Assembly: GCA_947458275.1 (NCBI GenBank)
Contig: CANGYR010000003.1
Coordinates: forward strand, 151,058 to 215,057
DNA length: 64,000 bases
Source of the DNA: Chitinophagaceae bacterium
GTDB taxonomy: Bacteria > Bacteroidota > Bacteroidia > Chitinophagales > Chitinophagaceae
Direction of reading: 5' to 3'
The position numbers and the translations under genes were made by a program. This document shows positions 18,360 to 27,125 of this stretch, in pieces (position 1 is the first letter of the stretch; each line of letters opens with the position of its first letter). The notes under the pieces are model-generated. The model searched no databases and was not told where the DNA came from. It worked only from the letters and a program-made list of their open reading frames with translations.

Positions 18360-18500
18360 ACCACTGCGTCGCGTTTTTGGTTGGGGGTTTGGTGCGCTAA
18401 AACGCGTTTGGGGTTGTCGAGATACAGGTTTCAACCGCTGAAGTTGGTATAAAGGTTTAAATCGCCTTTGGCTGGTTAAACAGGTAAAAAACTTCAGTAG

Positions 18501-18530
18501 ATCTTCAAATTAGCACATCTTCAAATTTCC
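18501..18530. repeat. simple dispersed repeat (ATCTTCAAAT units)
   Basis: ATCTTCAAAT occurs at 18501 and 18517 in a low-complexity spacer between rny and rplS. On the other strand it reads ATTTGAAGAT, related to the GGAGATGTGAAGAT-type repeats at 56899-56949. The rest of the 257-bp spacer (18360-18616) includes a GC-richer patch (18365-18410) with no recognised function. Confidence 0.5.
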
Positions 18531-18586
18531 TCAATGGCACTTCTGCTAATTTTTCCTAAATCTTTTTAAATTTTAAATTTTATCCT

Positions 18587-18594
18587 TACCTTTG
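18587..18594 (+). promoter_or_regulatory. -7 promoter element of rplS
   Basis: TACCTTTG matches TAnnTTTG, 22 nt before the rplS ATG, in a strongly AT-rich stretch. Confidence 0.5.
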
Positions 18595-18616
18595 CCGTCC
18601 GATAAAAATTACGATT

Positions 18617-18982
18617 ATGAGTGCCATTCAATTTGTACATGAGCAACTGACCAAAATAGCAGTATTGCCATCATTCAAAGCAGGAGATAATATCACTGTT
18701 AACTATAAAATCATTGAGGGAAACAAAGAGCGTATCCAGAGCTTCAAAGGCGATGTGATCAAGCGTCAGGGAACAGGTGCTACTGCTACCTTTACCGTAC
18801 GTAAAATCAGTGACAGCGTTGGTGTTGAGCGTCTTTTCCCGGTGAATTCACCTAATATCGAAAGCATCGTTCTCAACAAAGTAGGACGTGTTCGCCGTGC
18901 TAAACTGTACTTCTTACGTGAAAGAAGCGGTAAAAGCGCCCGTATCAAAGAAAAAAGAATGGCCGTTGCAGCTAAGAAATAA
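18617..18982 (+). CDS. rplS: 50S ribosomal protein L19
   Basis: 121 residues, typical of bL19, which sits at the 30S-50S interface. Recognised by [53 protein letters not shown] and the basic end [19 protein letters not shown]. The C-terminus is extended by a short basic/Ala tail. Unlike in many bacteria, rpsP, rimM and trmD are not beside it. It has its own promoter element and a strong terminator. Confidence 0.97.
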   Translation: MSAIQFVHEQLTKIAVLPSFKAGDNITVNYKIIEGNKERIQSFKGDVIKRQGTGATATFTVRKISDSVGVERLFPVNSPNIESIVLNKVGRVRRAKLYFLRERSGKSARIKEKRMAVAAKK

Positions 18983-19009
18983 GCTGTACAAAATATTGAT
19001 TATACTCTT

Positions 19010-19040
19010 AAAAGCGAAAATGGTAAATTTTCGCTTTTTT
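19010..19040 (+). terminator. Rho-independent terminator of rplS
   Basis: Stem AAAGCGAAAAT (19011-19021), loop GGTAA, ATTTTCGCTTT (19027-19037), followed by further T residues. Lies 30 nt after the rplS stop. Confidence 0.85.
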
Positions 19041-19077
19041 GTTGCATTTCACTATTCCGGCATCAGATAAAATCGAC

Positions 19078-19085
19078 TATCTTTG
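19078..19085 (+). promoter_or_regulatory. -7 promoter element of tatA
   Basis: TATCTTTG matches TAnnTTTG, 18 nt before the ATG at 19104. It contains the TTG (19083) that would otherwise extend the reading frame, so that TTG is unlikely to be the start. Confidence 0.55.
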
Positions 19086-19103
19086 TACCTCAATTATACG
19101 ATC

Positions 19104-19319
19104 ATGGCAACAGCTATTTTAAAACCAACCTTACTTTTATCCATGCCGGGAGGCAGCGAGTGGATATTCATTTTGCTCGCCGTTCTTATCTTCTTCGGAG
19201 GCAAAAAAATTCCCGAATTAATGAGAGGAGTTGGAAGAGGTATCAGAGAATTTAATGATGCCAAAGGAAATGTAAAAAAAGAAATCGAACAGGGGATTTC
19301 TGAAAAAGACGCAAAGTAA
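19104..19319 (+). CDS. tatA: twin-arginine translocase subunit TatA/TatE
   Basis: Pore-forming subunit of the Tat pathway, which exports folded proteins. 71 residues from ATG 19104. A single membrane helix (EWIFILLAVLIFFGGKKIPEL) followed by the amphipathic helix with GVGRGIREFNDAKG and an acidic/basic tail, the canonical TatA shape. Hinge FGGKKIPEL is diagnostic. tatC is not in the window. Upstream TTG 19083 is inside the promoter element. Confidence 0.93.
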   Translation: MATAILKPTLLLSMPGGSEWIFILLAVLIFFGGKKIPELMRGVGRGIREFNDAKGNVKKEIEQGISEKDAK

Positions 19320-19346
19320 TTTCAACACATCTTCCGACATTCATAT

Positions 19347-19397
19347 TCAGCCGAAGCGTGCTCTTCTCCTCTAAAAAGAACGGCATCCTTCGGCTGA
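19347..19397. other. long-loop inverted repeat between tatA and gatA
   Basis: TCAGCCGAAG (19347-19356) pairs perfectly with CTTCGGCTGA (19388-19397), with a 31-nt loop. It is not followed by a T run on the plus strand, so it is a poor terminator. It ends 18 nt before the preferred gatA start, so it lies in the gatA leader or is an intercistronic structure. Confidence 0.5.
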
Positions 19398-19415
19398 TTG
19401 TATAATAAATACTTC

Positions 19416-20870
19416 ATGTTTACCTACAACAACATACAAGATTACCATTCTCAGCTGGCATCAGGCAAAACTACCTGCGTGGACACTGTTGAATACTATC
19501 TGCAGAACATAAATAAACAGCGCCACCTCAATGCATTTGTGGAAGTATATGCAGAAGAAGCACTCGAGAAAGCGAAATCACTTGATGAGAAGAGAAAGAA
19601 AGGCGAAACGCTGAAAAAATTACATGGTGTGGTGATTGCATTGAAAGATGTTATCTGTTACCGCAATCATAAAGTCACTGCGGCCTCCGCCATTTTGAAA
19701 GACTACGTTTCATTGTACAATGCCTCTGCGGTTCAATATCTGCTGGATGAGGATGCCATCATCATCGGTACCTGCAACTGTGATGAGTTTGCTATGGGCA
19801 GCACCAATGAAAATTCCGCTTACGGCAAAGTGCTGAATGCATTGGATAATACCAAAGTACCGGGCGGCTCTTCCGGAGGCAGTGCGGTAGCCGTTCAGGC
19901 AGATATGTGTATGGTGAGTCTGGGTAGTGATACCGGCGGGTCCGTCAGGCAGCCTGCCGATTTTTGCGGCATCATCGGTTTAAAGCCCGGCTACGGCATC
20001 ATTTCGAGATACGGGCTGATTGCGTATGCCTCCTCATTTGACCAAATAGGTATTTTCAGTAAAAACCTGCATGATGCAGCATTGCTGCTTGAAGTCATCG
20101 GCCAACCCGATGAATACGACAGCACGATGAACACCGAAAACACTTCGGTTTCTTTGAGCAGTTTTCACAATAAGGAAAACAGAAAATTCAAGATCGCCTA
20201 CTTCAATGAAATGCTCCAACATCCTTCGCTGGATAAGGAAATTTCAGCCGCCATTTTTCAAACAATCGAATCACTTGGCAACGAAGGTCATACTGCCGAT
20301 GCCGTAACATTTGATCTGATTGACTATATCGTTCCGGCATATTATGTGCTGACCACTGCAGAGGCAAGCAGCAATCTCTCGAGATACGACGGTGTCAGAT
20401 ATGGTCACAGAAGCAATGCTCCTGTAAAAGATTTGAATGATTTTTATTTTCAAAACAGAAGTGAAGGATTTGGTAAGGAAGTAAAGCGCAGAATCATGCT
20501 CGGTACTTTCGTGTTGAGTTCGGGATATTATGATGCTTATTACAGCAAGGCGCAGCAGGTAAGAAAGAAACTAGCGGAAACGGTCACACGCATTTTTGAA
20601 AAATATGACGCTATTGTTTTACCCAATAGTCCAACAACTGCATTTGCTATCGGACAAAACGAAAAAGATCCGATAGCCACCTATCTGGCAGATATCTTTA
20701 CCGTATTTGCCAATCTGACCGGCGTACCAGCGATTTCTATTCCGTTATATCAACACAGCAATGGAATGCCATTTGGTTTACAGATAATCACCAAAAAACA
20801 GGATGAGCAAACACTTCTTCAATTATCTGATATACTCATGAGCAAAAAAGCCGAGCCGGCTGTTATTTAA
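19416..20870 (+). CDS. gatA: Asp-tRNA(Asn)/Glu-tRNA(Gln) amidotransferase subunit A
   Basis: Glutamine-hydrolysing amidase subunit of GatCAB, which corrects misacylated Glu-tRNA(Gln)/Asp-tRNA(Asn). About 484 residues. Amidase-signature triad is visible: Lys in VIALKDVIC, and the two Ser in PGGSSGGSAVAV and SLGSDTGGSVRQPADF. The substrate-channel region GLIAYASSFDQIG and the C-terminal TGVPAISIPL are also present. ATG 19416 (MFTYNNIQDYHS) is preferred to the upstream TTG at 19398, which overlaps the end of the hairpin. The lytic transglycosylase gene follows after 4 nt. Confidence 0.96.
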   Translation: MFTYNNIQDYHSQLASGKTTCVDTVEYYLQNINKQRHLNAFVEVYAEEALEKAKSLDEKRKKGETLKKLHGVVIALKDVICYRNHKVTAASAILKDYVSLYNASAVQYLLDEDAIIIGTCNCDEFAMGSTNENSAYGKVLNALDNTKVPGGSSGGSAVAVQADMCMVSLGSDTGGSVRQPADFCGIIGLKPGYGIISRYGLIAYASSFDQIGIFSKNLHDAALLLEVIGQPDEYDSTMNTENTSVSLSSFHNKENRKFKIAYFNEMLQHPSLDKEISAAIFQTIESLGNEGHTADAVTFDLIDYIVPAYYVLTTAEASSNLSRYDGVRYGHRSNAPVKDLNDFYFQNRSEGFGKEVKRRIMLGTFVLSSGYYDAYYSKAQQVRKKLAETVTRIFEKYDAIVLPNSPTTAFAIGQNEKDPIATYLADIFTVFANLTGVPAISIPLYQHSNGMPFGLQIITKKQDEQTLLQLSDILMSKKAEPAVI

Positions 20871-20874
20871 TTGA

Positions 20875-22011
20875 ATGAGAGTTATAACGATCATATCATT
20901 TTTACTGTTCAGTGTTCAGCAAGCATTCGCAGGATCTAATTTTGGTGAGATGAAATTTGCAGATACTTTAATAAAAAAAGATACTGCCGAAGACAAAATC
21001 ATCTCTGAGGTTATTCAACAAAAAACAGCTCCTAAAAAAGAAACTGTTCAATACATAGGTCAACTCACCAGATACGGCTTCAAAGATTTGTTTAAGTCAT
21101 ACAGTTACAATACTTCTCTTCCTTACAAATCCCAGATTAATCCCAATGCTGAATTGTACATGAGAGATTATTTGAACAATCATAAAAAATTCCTTTTAGA
21201 AATGAAGGGTTGGGGAAGACCATATTTTAATCTGATTGATAATATATTCAGATTATACGGACTGCCGGGTGAACTAAAATATCTCGCAGTTATAGAGAGC
21301 AGTCTGCAAACACAAGCTACCAGTTGGGTGGGTGCTGCGGGTCCTTGGCAATTCATGCCTTCAACTGCCAGAGAGTATGGACTTGCTGTCAATAATTACA
21401 TTGATGAACGCCGCGATTATTTCAAGAGTACCCATGCCGCAGCACGTATGTTATTGTATCTGTACAGTAAACTCAACGACTGGCTATTAGTGATTGCTGC
21501 GTATAACGGAGGACTTGGAAGAGTATATGATGCAAAGGCAAAATCCGGAAGTAATAATTTCTGGCAATTGCAATACCATCTTCCCGAAGAAAGTAGGAAC
21601 CATGTAAAAAAATTCATTGCCACGCATTATGTAATGGAAGATAATTCGAGCGGTAATTTTTTCTTACCTGCTGATCAAAAGAAAAAGGCGAATATTCTTT
21701 CAGAAGAAGAAAGACTTTTATTGTCAAGTAAAAAAATATCCGGCAAATACAATTCAGTTGTCATTGCAAAAAATCTTTTGATGGACATCATTCAATTCAA
21801 TAGATACAACCCCAACTTTGATGAGGCCATTGCCGATTCGGGTGAATATGAATTGAATTTACCTAAAGACAAAATGGACCTGTTTACTGCTAATAAATAC
21901 CAAATCCTCAACGAGTGTATTCAGGTAATTCTTGAAGACAATTCGCCTGCCATGCCACAGCAAATCAAAACTGCTGAGAAAACAAAAAAGTCCGCTAAAA
22001 GAAAGATTTAA
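20875..22011 (+). CDS. lytic transglycosylase (SLT/MltD-like)
   Basis: Exported peptidoglycan-cleaving enzyme of 378 residues. Signal peptide (ITIISFLLFSVQQAFAG), a ~100-residue N-terminal region, then the transglycosylase domain with catalytic Glu141 in AVIESSLQTQATSWVGAAGP, the GPWQFMPSTAREYGL motif and AAYNGGLGRVYDA. No LysM repeats are visible; the tail is basic (KTKKSAKRKI). It begins 4 nt after gatA and its stop overlaps that of pabB on the other strand by 4 nt. Confidence 0.9.
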   Translation: MRVITIISFLLFSVQQAFAGSNFGEMKFADTLIKKDTAEDKIISEVIQQKTAPKKETVQYIGQLTRYGFKDLFKSYSYNTSLPYKSQINPNAELYMRDYLNNHKKFLLEMKGWGRPYFNLIDNIFRLYGLPGELKYLAVIESSLQTQATSWVGAAGPWQFMPSTAREYGLAVNNYIDERRDYFKSTHAAARMLLYLYSKLNDWLLVIAAYNGGLGRVYDAKAKSGSNNFWQLQYHLPEESRNHVKKFIATHYVMEDNSSGNFFLPADQKKKANILSEEERLLLSSKKISGKYNSVVIAKNLLMDIIQFNRYNPNFDEAIADSGEYELNLPKDKMDLFTANKYQILNECIQVILEDNSPAMPQQIKTAEKTKKSAKRKI

Positions 22012-23273
22012 TTTTCAGATAAAATTTTCATCAAGGCCGAGGCTTTGGCCATACATTCATCATATTCCTGTTCTGCGTTGCTGTTGAAAGTAATACCGCT
22101 GCCTGCTTTGAATGACAGCCTCTGCAGACTGTTGTTATAAAACATACTTCTGATAACCACATTAAAATCAAAATTGCCATCAGGAGTTACATAACCAATC
22201 GTTCCGGAAAACAGTCCCCGTGGTGCAGATTCATACTTTTCAATGAGCTCCAATACTTTTATTTTAGGCGCACCTGTCATGGAGCCCATAGGATAACAGG
22301 CCTCTATAATTTTTACCCAAGGTATATTTTCGTCTACCGTTCCTTGTATGGTGCTGATCATCTGGTGTACCTGTGGGAAAGAATAAATACCAAAAAGTTC
22401 ATTTACAAAAACACTGCCGGGCTTGCACACTCTGCTCATGTCATTTCTTACCAGATCTACCACCATCACATTTTCAGCTCTTTCTTTATGACTTTCGAAT
22501 AGATGTTCTTTTGATTTCTGATCGGCTGCTGTATCAGCAGGAATTCTTTTTGCTGTTCCCTTAATTGGCTGAGAATACAAAGTATTGCCTGTTTTTTTTA
22601 AAAACCTTTCGGGGCTGGCGCAGATGCAATACTTATCTTCCAGGCGGTAAAAGGCGGAGAAAGGATTGGGTGAAATGGCTGACAAGCAATGAAAAAGATA
22701 ATAAGGATCTATTGAGGTATTTTCTGCAAAGAAGTCAATGCAGTAATTAATTTCGTAACAATCTCCTCGCTGAATATGCTTTTTTAAATGACTGATTGTT
22801 TCAAGATACTCTTCTTTCGATGTGCGGCATTGCACTGAAATATTTTTTTTCTGTTCCGCGATGATTTCAGAAGATTGTGCGTTGATTTCATCGTGGATGC
22901 TGTGCAGAGAAAAAGTATCGGATGAAATTTGGATGCTGTTACCGACGGAGCGGATAATCATTTGTGGCTTATAGAAAAAAGCTGCCGGAAAGTCAATATA
23001 ATCTTTTTGTTGAGACGGATAATTAAAATGACCGAACAGCCAGCCGGGATATGCTAAATGAAAATCGGATATTTTTTGGATATCGCTGAAAGAATTTATT
23101 GAAATGGAGTTAGTGGCTCCGACGGCAGCGACCCACTCAAAGGAAGGATCCGTGTGTTCATATTCATTATTATCCAGAAAACAAAAAATGTTGAACTTTT
23201 TGATCCAGTTCAACATTTTTATTTTGTAGGTATTTTTTTCTTCGAAGGAAAGTGTAATGTCTATGTATTGCAC
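22008..23273 (-). CDS. pabB: aminodeoxychorismate synthase component I (PabB-like)
   Basis: Chorismate-using enzyme of 421 residues; with a glutamine amidotransferase it makes 4-amino-4-deoxychorismate for folate. The C-terminal chorismate-binding domain has YEINYCIDFF, the PIKGTAKR segment, HKERAENVMVVDLVRNDMSRV, CYPMGSMTGAPKIKVLELIE and GLFSGTIGYVTPDG. PIKGT, with Lys in place of Ala in PIAGT, marks PabB rather than anthranilate synthase. No glutaminase is fused. The frame opens at GTG 23273; ATG 23216 (MLNWIKKFNIFC) is an equally plausible start. It lies 8 nt after the acidic-protein gene. Confidence 0.88.
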   Translation of the reverse strand: MQYIDITLSFEEKNTYKIKMLNWIKKFNIFCFLDNNEYEHTDPSFEWVAAVGATNSISINSFSDIQKISDFHLAYPGWLFGHFNYPSQQKDYIDFPAAFFYKPQMIIRSVGNSIQISSDTFSLHSIHDEINAQSSEIIAEQKKNISVQCRTSKEEYLETISHLKKHIQRGDCYEINYCIDFFAENTSIDPYYLFHCLSAISPNPFSAFYRLEDKYCICASPERFLKKTGNTLYSQPIKGTAKRIPADTAADQKSKEHLFESHKERAENVMVVDLVRNDMSRVCKPGSVFVNELFGIYSFPQVHQMISTIQGTVDENIPWVKIIEACYPMGSMTGAPKIKVLELIEKYESAPRGLFSGTIGYVTPDGNFDFNVVIRSMFYNNSLQRLSFKAGSGITFNSNAEQEYDECMAKASALMKILSEN

Positions 23274-23281
23274 AATTTTAT

Positions 23282-23716
23282 TTAAAAGTCATCATCATCG
23301 AATCCGCCTCCGCCCATATCATCATCAAAAAGACCTAAGTCCTTAAAGTCGTCATCCGCGCCGAAATCATCTTCATCTTTTGAAGGTTTTTTCGAAGCAG
23401 CTTTTTTTGATTTTGATTTAGGTATATCAAACTCATCAAAATCGGGATCCCAGTTATCATCTTCTTCGGGCTTATCCCAATCATCCTGAACATCTACATC
23501 ATCATCGTCATCATCATCGTCATCATCCTTTTTTTTCTTGGAAGATTTCGCGGCGCTTCCTTTCATTGATGCAGGAGCATCCTGTTCATCCAAATCATCT
23601 TCCTCCTCCAACTCTTCAGCAGCTTTGGATTTAGGAGTTGATTTTTTTGCCACAGCTTTTTTCGGAGCGGCGGGCTTAGCGGTTTTCTTGTTTCCTTTAT
23701 CTGATTTTGATGCCAT
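23282..23716 (-). CDS. acidic, intrinsically disordered protein
   Basis: 144 residues with extreme composition: a Lys/Ala/Pro-rich N-terminus (KKTAKPAAPKKAVAKK), a run of ten Asp in the middle, further Asp/Glu/Trp segments (DDWDKPEEDDNWDPDFDEFD), and a C-terminus rich in Asp, Gly and Phe (DDDMGGGGFDDDDF). No signal, membrane segment or known domain. The layout, a basic half followed by a polyacidic half, suggests a histone-chaperone-like or nucleic-acid-associated protein, but function is unknown. It lies between purA (80 nt upstream) and pabB (8 nt downstream) on the same strand, probably cotranscribed. ATG start. Confidence 0.7.
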   Translation of the reverse strand: MASKSDKGNKKTAKPAAPKKAVAKKSTPKSKAAEELEEEDDLDEQDAPASMKGSAAKSSKKKKDDDDDDDDDDVDVQDDWDKPEEDDNWDPDFDEFDIPKSKSKKAASKKPSKDEDDFGADDDFKDLGLFDDDMGGGGFDDDDF

Positions 23717-23796
23717 AACTAAAAAGGATTATTACTGTAAAATTTCCACGACTTTTTCAAATCGCCAAATATTTTTTAGGTTTTTTATCATTTTTT

Positions 23797-25059
23797 TTAA
23801 CAGGAAGCAATTTGCTCTCTTCCAGGACCATTACTGATGTATTTTACAGGCACACCCAAATAGTTGTTTATGAAATTTATGTATTCTTTCATCTTCTCAG
23901 GCATGGAAGCATAATCTTTTATTTTAGATATATCCGAATTCCAACCCGCAAAAGATTGATACACCGCTTCAATTTGTAAGCGGTTCATCTGAAAGGGAAC
24001 TGTAGTTATTTCATTTCCGTCAACTTTATAGCTTTTACACACTTTGAGCTCCTCCATTGAATCGAGAATATCTGCCTTGGTCATTACAATCTGTGTAACT
24101 CCATTGATCATACAGGCAAAATTCAGTGCAACCAGATCAATCCATCCGCAGCGACGGGGGCGACCGGTGGTACTTCCGAATTCATTTCCTGCATTTCGCA
24201 AAAAATCTCCTGTAGCTTCAAGCAGTTCGGTTGGGAATGGACCGCCGCCCACTCTGGTGCAATAAGCTTTTGTGATGCCTATCACTTCCTTAATGTGCTG
24301 TGGCGCTATGCCTAATCCGGAGCATACTCCGGCGGATATTGTACTGCTGCTGGTTACAAAAGGAAAAGTTCCAAAATCCACATCCAGCATACTTCCCTGC
24401 GCTCCTTCGGCAAGTACTTTTTTGCCGGATCTGATTTTTTCGTTGATGAAGTATTCACCATTAACGATATTCAGTGTTTTAAGAAACTCAACAGCTTCAA
24501 AGAATTCTTCTTCCCATGGGGTGATGTCTTCATTGAAATTGAAATTATCCAGCAAGCGCTGGTGTTTCAAACGAAGCTTGATGTATTGAGTAGTAAAATT
24601 TTTATCCAGCAAATCTCCCACACGCAAACCGTTTCTGCCTGTCTTATCCATATAAGCCGGCCCGATTCCTTTTAGTGTACTTCCGATTTTATCATTCCCT
24701 TTGGATACTTCACTGGCTTTATCCAATGCACGATGAGTAGGAAGAATAAGATGTGTACGTTCGCTTATAAATAAATTGCTTTTATAATCATAACCGAATG
24801 CCGCCACAGCATCACATTCTTTTTTGAGTGTTACAGGGTCGAGTACAACTCCGTTGCCAATCAGATTTATTTTATTGGAATGAAAAATTCCGCTTGGTAT
24901 CTGGTGCAGTACTACTTTTTTATCATTTACATAAAGCGTATGGCCTGCATTCGGACCTCCCTGAAAACGGGCGATTACATCATAATTTTTTGCGAAATAA
25001 TCTACAATTTTTCCTTTACCCTCATCTCCCCACTGCAAACCCAGAATAACATCTACCAT
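23797..25059 (-). CDS. purA: adenylosuccinate synthetase
   Basis: Makes adenylosuccinate from IMP, GTP and aspartate, the first committed step to AMP. About 420 residues from the ATG at 25059 (MVDVILGLQWGDEGKGKIVD). The frame stays open another 22 codons upstream (to 25125), but the GDEGKGK motif belongs within the first 20 residues in this family, so the shorter form is right. Other marks: GGPNAGHTLY, TLKGIGPAYMDKTGRNG, TSSSTISAGVCSGLG, GSTTGRPRRCGWIDL. Confidence 0.96.
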   Translation of the reverse strand: MVDVILGLQWGDEGKGKIVDYFAKNYDVIARFQGGPNAGHTLYVNDKKVVLHQIPSGIFHSNKINLIGNGVVLDPVTLKKECDAVAAFGYDYKSNLFISERTHLILPTHRALDKASEVSKGNDKIGSTLKGIGPAYMDKTGRNGLRVGDLLDKNFTTQYIKLRLKHQRLLDNFNFNEDITPWEEEFFEAVEFLKTLNIVNGEYFINEKIRSGKKVLAEGAQGSMLDVDFGTFPFVTSSSTISAGVCSGLGIAPQHIKEVIGITKAYCTRVGGGPFPTELLEATGDFLRNAGNEFGSTTGRPRRCGWIDLVALNFACMINGVTQIVMTKADILDSMEELKVCKSYKVDGNEITTVPFQMNRLQIEAVYQSFAGWNSDISKIKDYASMPEKMKEYINFINNYLGVPVKYISNGPGREQIASC

Positions 25060-25150
25060 TTTATTTAAATTGAATTTTTTATTAAAAATCAGATTGCTCC
25101 GCGAAATTAAACTGAAAAATAACAATCACCTAAAAACAATTAAAATAAAA

Positions 25151-25178
25151 AAAAGCCGACTGAAATATGTCGGCTTTT
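25151..25178. terminator. hairpin terminator after clpX
   Basis: AAAAGCCGAC, 8-nt loop, GTCGGCTTTT: a perfect 10-bp stem with A-rich sequence on the left and T-rich on the right, so it can work in either direction. Lies 21 nt past the clpX stop and upstream of purA. Confidence 0.85.
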
Positions 25179-25198
25179 GAATTTTTTTATGTAAAAAA

Positions 25199-26443
25199 TC
25201 AGGCAACTTTTAGCATGCTCAGACTGGTTGTGCTGAATTTTGCCGTGGCATATTCCAAAGTAACATCAAATGAACTTACATTTTTGGAGGGCAACTCAAA
25301 CATAGCTTCATTTAAAATTGCTTCACAAATACTTCTGAGTCCTCTGGCTCCAAGCTTATATTCAATGGCTTTGCTTACCATAAAATCCAACACCTCCGGC
25401 TGAAATTTGAGGGTTATTCCCTCCATTTCAAAAAGTCTGGTAAATTGTTTGATTAATGAATTTTTTGGCTCTGTCAGGATGCATCTTAAAGAAACGGCAT
25501 CCAATGGATTCAGATAAGTTACTACGGGCAGTCTTCCCAGTAATTCGGGTATCAATCCGAATTGTTTAAGGTCCACAGCGTTTATAAATGCCAGCAAATG
25601 ACTATCCTGATAATCTTTCATTGCTTTATTTACATTGAATCCGATGGCATTTGTGTTAATACGCTTTGCGATGATTCGGTCAATGCCATCAAAAGCTCCT
25701 CCGCAAATAAATAGAATATTTTGCGTGTTTATTTTAATGAGCTTCTGTTCGGGATGTTTACGCCCTCCCTGCGGTGGAACAAGTACCTCGCTTCCTTCAA
25801 GCAATTTCAGCAGACCTTGTTGCACGCCCTCACCGCTTACATCTCTTGTGATAGATGGATTGTCGCTTTTCCTGGCAATCTTATCTATCTCATCGATATA
25901 CACGATTCCTCTTTCTGCTGCGGTCACATCATAATTACATGACTGAAGCAAACGAGTAAGCATACTTTCCACATCTTCTCCCACATAGCCGGCTTCAGTG
26001 AATACAGTAGCATCAACAATTGCGAAAGGAACATTGAGCATCCTGGCAATTGATTTGGCGAGCAATGTTTTACCTGTACCTGTCTCTCCTACCAGAATGA
26101 TATTGCTTTTTTCAATTTCAACTTCGTTGTCAATTGTTTGTTTGATTCTTTTGTAATGATTGTAAACGGCCACTGCCAATACTTTTTTGGCATCATCCTG
26201 ACCAATCACATACTCATCGAGAAATGATTTTATTTCAACCGGCTTTCTGACTGAAAGTTTTTCAGCGGGAGCTGTTTCATTTATCTCAACCGAAGTCTCC
26301 GGTTTCAGTTCCTGCACCACAATTTGCTTTGCATGCTCAATACAATCTTCACAGATATGCCCGTCTTGCCCTGCTATAAGAATCTTTACCTCATTACGTG
26401 GTCTTCCACAGAAAGAACAACATAAAGTTTTTTGTTTGGCCAT
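25199..26443 (-). CDS. clpX: ATP-dependent Clp protease ATP-binding subunit ClpX
   Basis: AAA+ unfoldase that feeds ClpP. 414 residues. N-terminal zinc-binding domain with Cys9, Cys12, Cys31 and Cys34 (CSFCGRP...CEDC), Walker A GETGTGKT (119-126), pore loop GYVGEDVES (152-160), Walker [15 protein letters not shown], and sensor-2 region [13 protein letters not shown]. The IGF loop that docks onto ClpP appears as IGFNVNK. It lies 14 nt after the second clpP, in the order clpP-clpP-clpX. Confidence 0.97.
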   Translation of the reverse strand: MAKQKTLCCSFCGRPRNEVKILIAGQDGHICEDCIEHAKQIVVQELKPETSVEINETAPAEKLSVRKPVEIKSFLDEYVIGQDDAKKVLAVAVYNHYKRIKQTIDNEVEIEKSNIILVGETGTGKTLLAKSIARMLNVPFAIVDATVFTEAGYVGEDVESMLTRLLQSCNYDVTAAERGIVYIDEIDKIARKSDNPSITRDVSGEGVQQGLLKLLEGSEVLVPPQGGRKHPEQKLIKINTQNILFICGGAFDGIDRIIAKRINTNAIGFNVNKAMKDYQDSHLLAFINAVDLKQFGLIPELLGRLPVVTYLNPLDAVSLRCILTEPKNSLIKQFTRLFEMEGITLKFQPEVLDFMVSKAIEYKLGARGLRSICEAILNEAMFELPSKNVSSFDVTLEYATAKFSTTSLSMLKVA

Positions 26444-26457
26444 AATAATTTTATTAA

Positions 26458-27078
26458 TTACAGCTTTTCCAAAAGCTTGTCAACAATACCATAAGCAATA
26501 GACTCTTTGGCGTCCATCCAATAATCCCTGTCAAAATCCTTCAATACTTTTTCGAATTTCTGCCCACAGTTGTCTGCGAGTATTTTCGCGCCCATTTCTT
26601 TGGTTTTTTGCATTTGTATCGCCATGATTTCCAGATCGGCACTTGTACCGCGACCACCGCCACTTGGCTGATGAATCATTACCTCTCCATGCGGAAAAAT
26701 AAATCTTCTTCCCTTTGCACCGCCGCTAAGCAAGATACTACCCATGCTTGCTGCCATCCCCATACATACTGTACTTACCGGAGATGAAATCATTTGCATC
26801 GTGTCGTAAATAACCATTCCGCTGGTAACAAGTCCACCCGGACTATTGATGAAGAAAGTAATTTCTTTTCCTGGGTCAAGTGCTTCCAAATAAAGCAACC
26901 GATCGGTAATATCTTTTGAACTTTTATCATCTACTGCGCCCCAAAGAAAAACCTTACGCTGTTCAATAAATTTTTTATCAAACATCCATCCACTCATCAT
27001 TTTCTCCATAGGATTTTCCAGTGCTTTTTCTGGCGATTCATCTTCCCATCTTCTGTTTTTGTCAAAAGAAAAATTCAT
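26458..27078 (-). CDS. ClpP-family protease, second (divergent) paralogue
   Basis: 206-residue ClpP-like serine peptidase. Catalytic residues are all in place with normal spacing: Ser111 (GMAASMGS), His136 (MIHQPSGG), Asp185 ([12 protein letters not shown]). The N-terminus differs from standard ClpP: about 40 residues rich in charge and Met ([10 protein letters not shown]...[12 protein letters not shown]) replace the usual YSRLLKDRIIFLG axial-loop region. It lies 47 nt after the conventional clpP and 14 nt before clpX. It probably forms mixed or separate rings with the first ClpP; this is inference from other two-ClpP bacteria. Confidence 0.9.
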   Translation of the reverse strand: MNFSFDKNRRWEDESPEKALENPMEKMMSGWMFDKKFIEQRKVFLWGAVDDKSSKDITDRLLYLEALDPGKEITFFINSPGGLVTSGMVIYDTMQMISSPVSTVCMGMAASMGSILLSGGAKGRRFIFPHGEVMIHQPSGGGRGTSADLEIMAIQMQKTKEMGAKILADNCGQKFEKVLKDFDRDYWMDAKESIAYGIVDKLLEKL

Positions 27079-27125
27079 AATTTTTTTATTAAAATTTTTA
27101 AAGAGTATTTGATTACATTAAAGCC

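Noticed and set aside
18360..18616. Possible tRNA or other structured RNA in the rny-rplS spacer
   Set aside because: GGTTTCAACC-like parts looked tRNA-like, but no cloverleaf with an acceptor stem and anticodon arm could be drawn.
13266..22011. Use of gene direction alone to place the origin at dnaB/pheT
   Set aside because: Genes diverge at this point, but minus-strand blocks resume from 22 kb, so strand bias in this window cannot decide the matter.
23538..23837. 99-residue plus-strand frame rich in Ser opposite the acidic protein
   Set aside because: It is the mirror of the Asp/Glu codon runs (GAT/GAA read as ATC/TTC) and has no support of its own.
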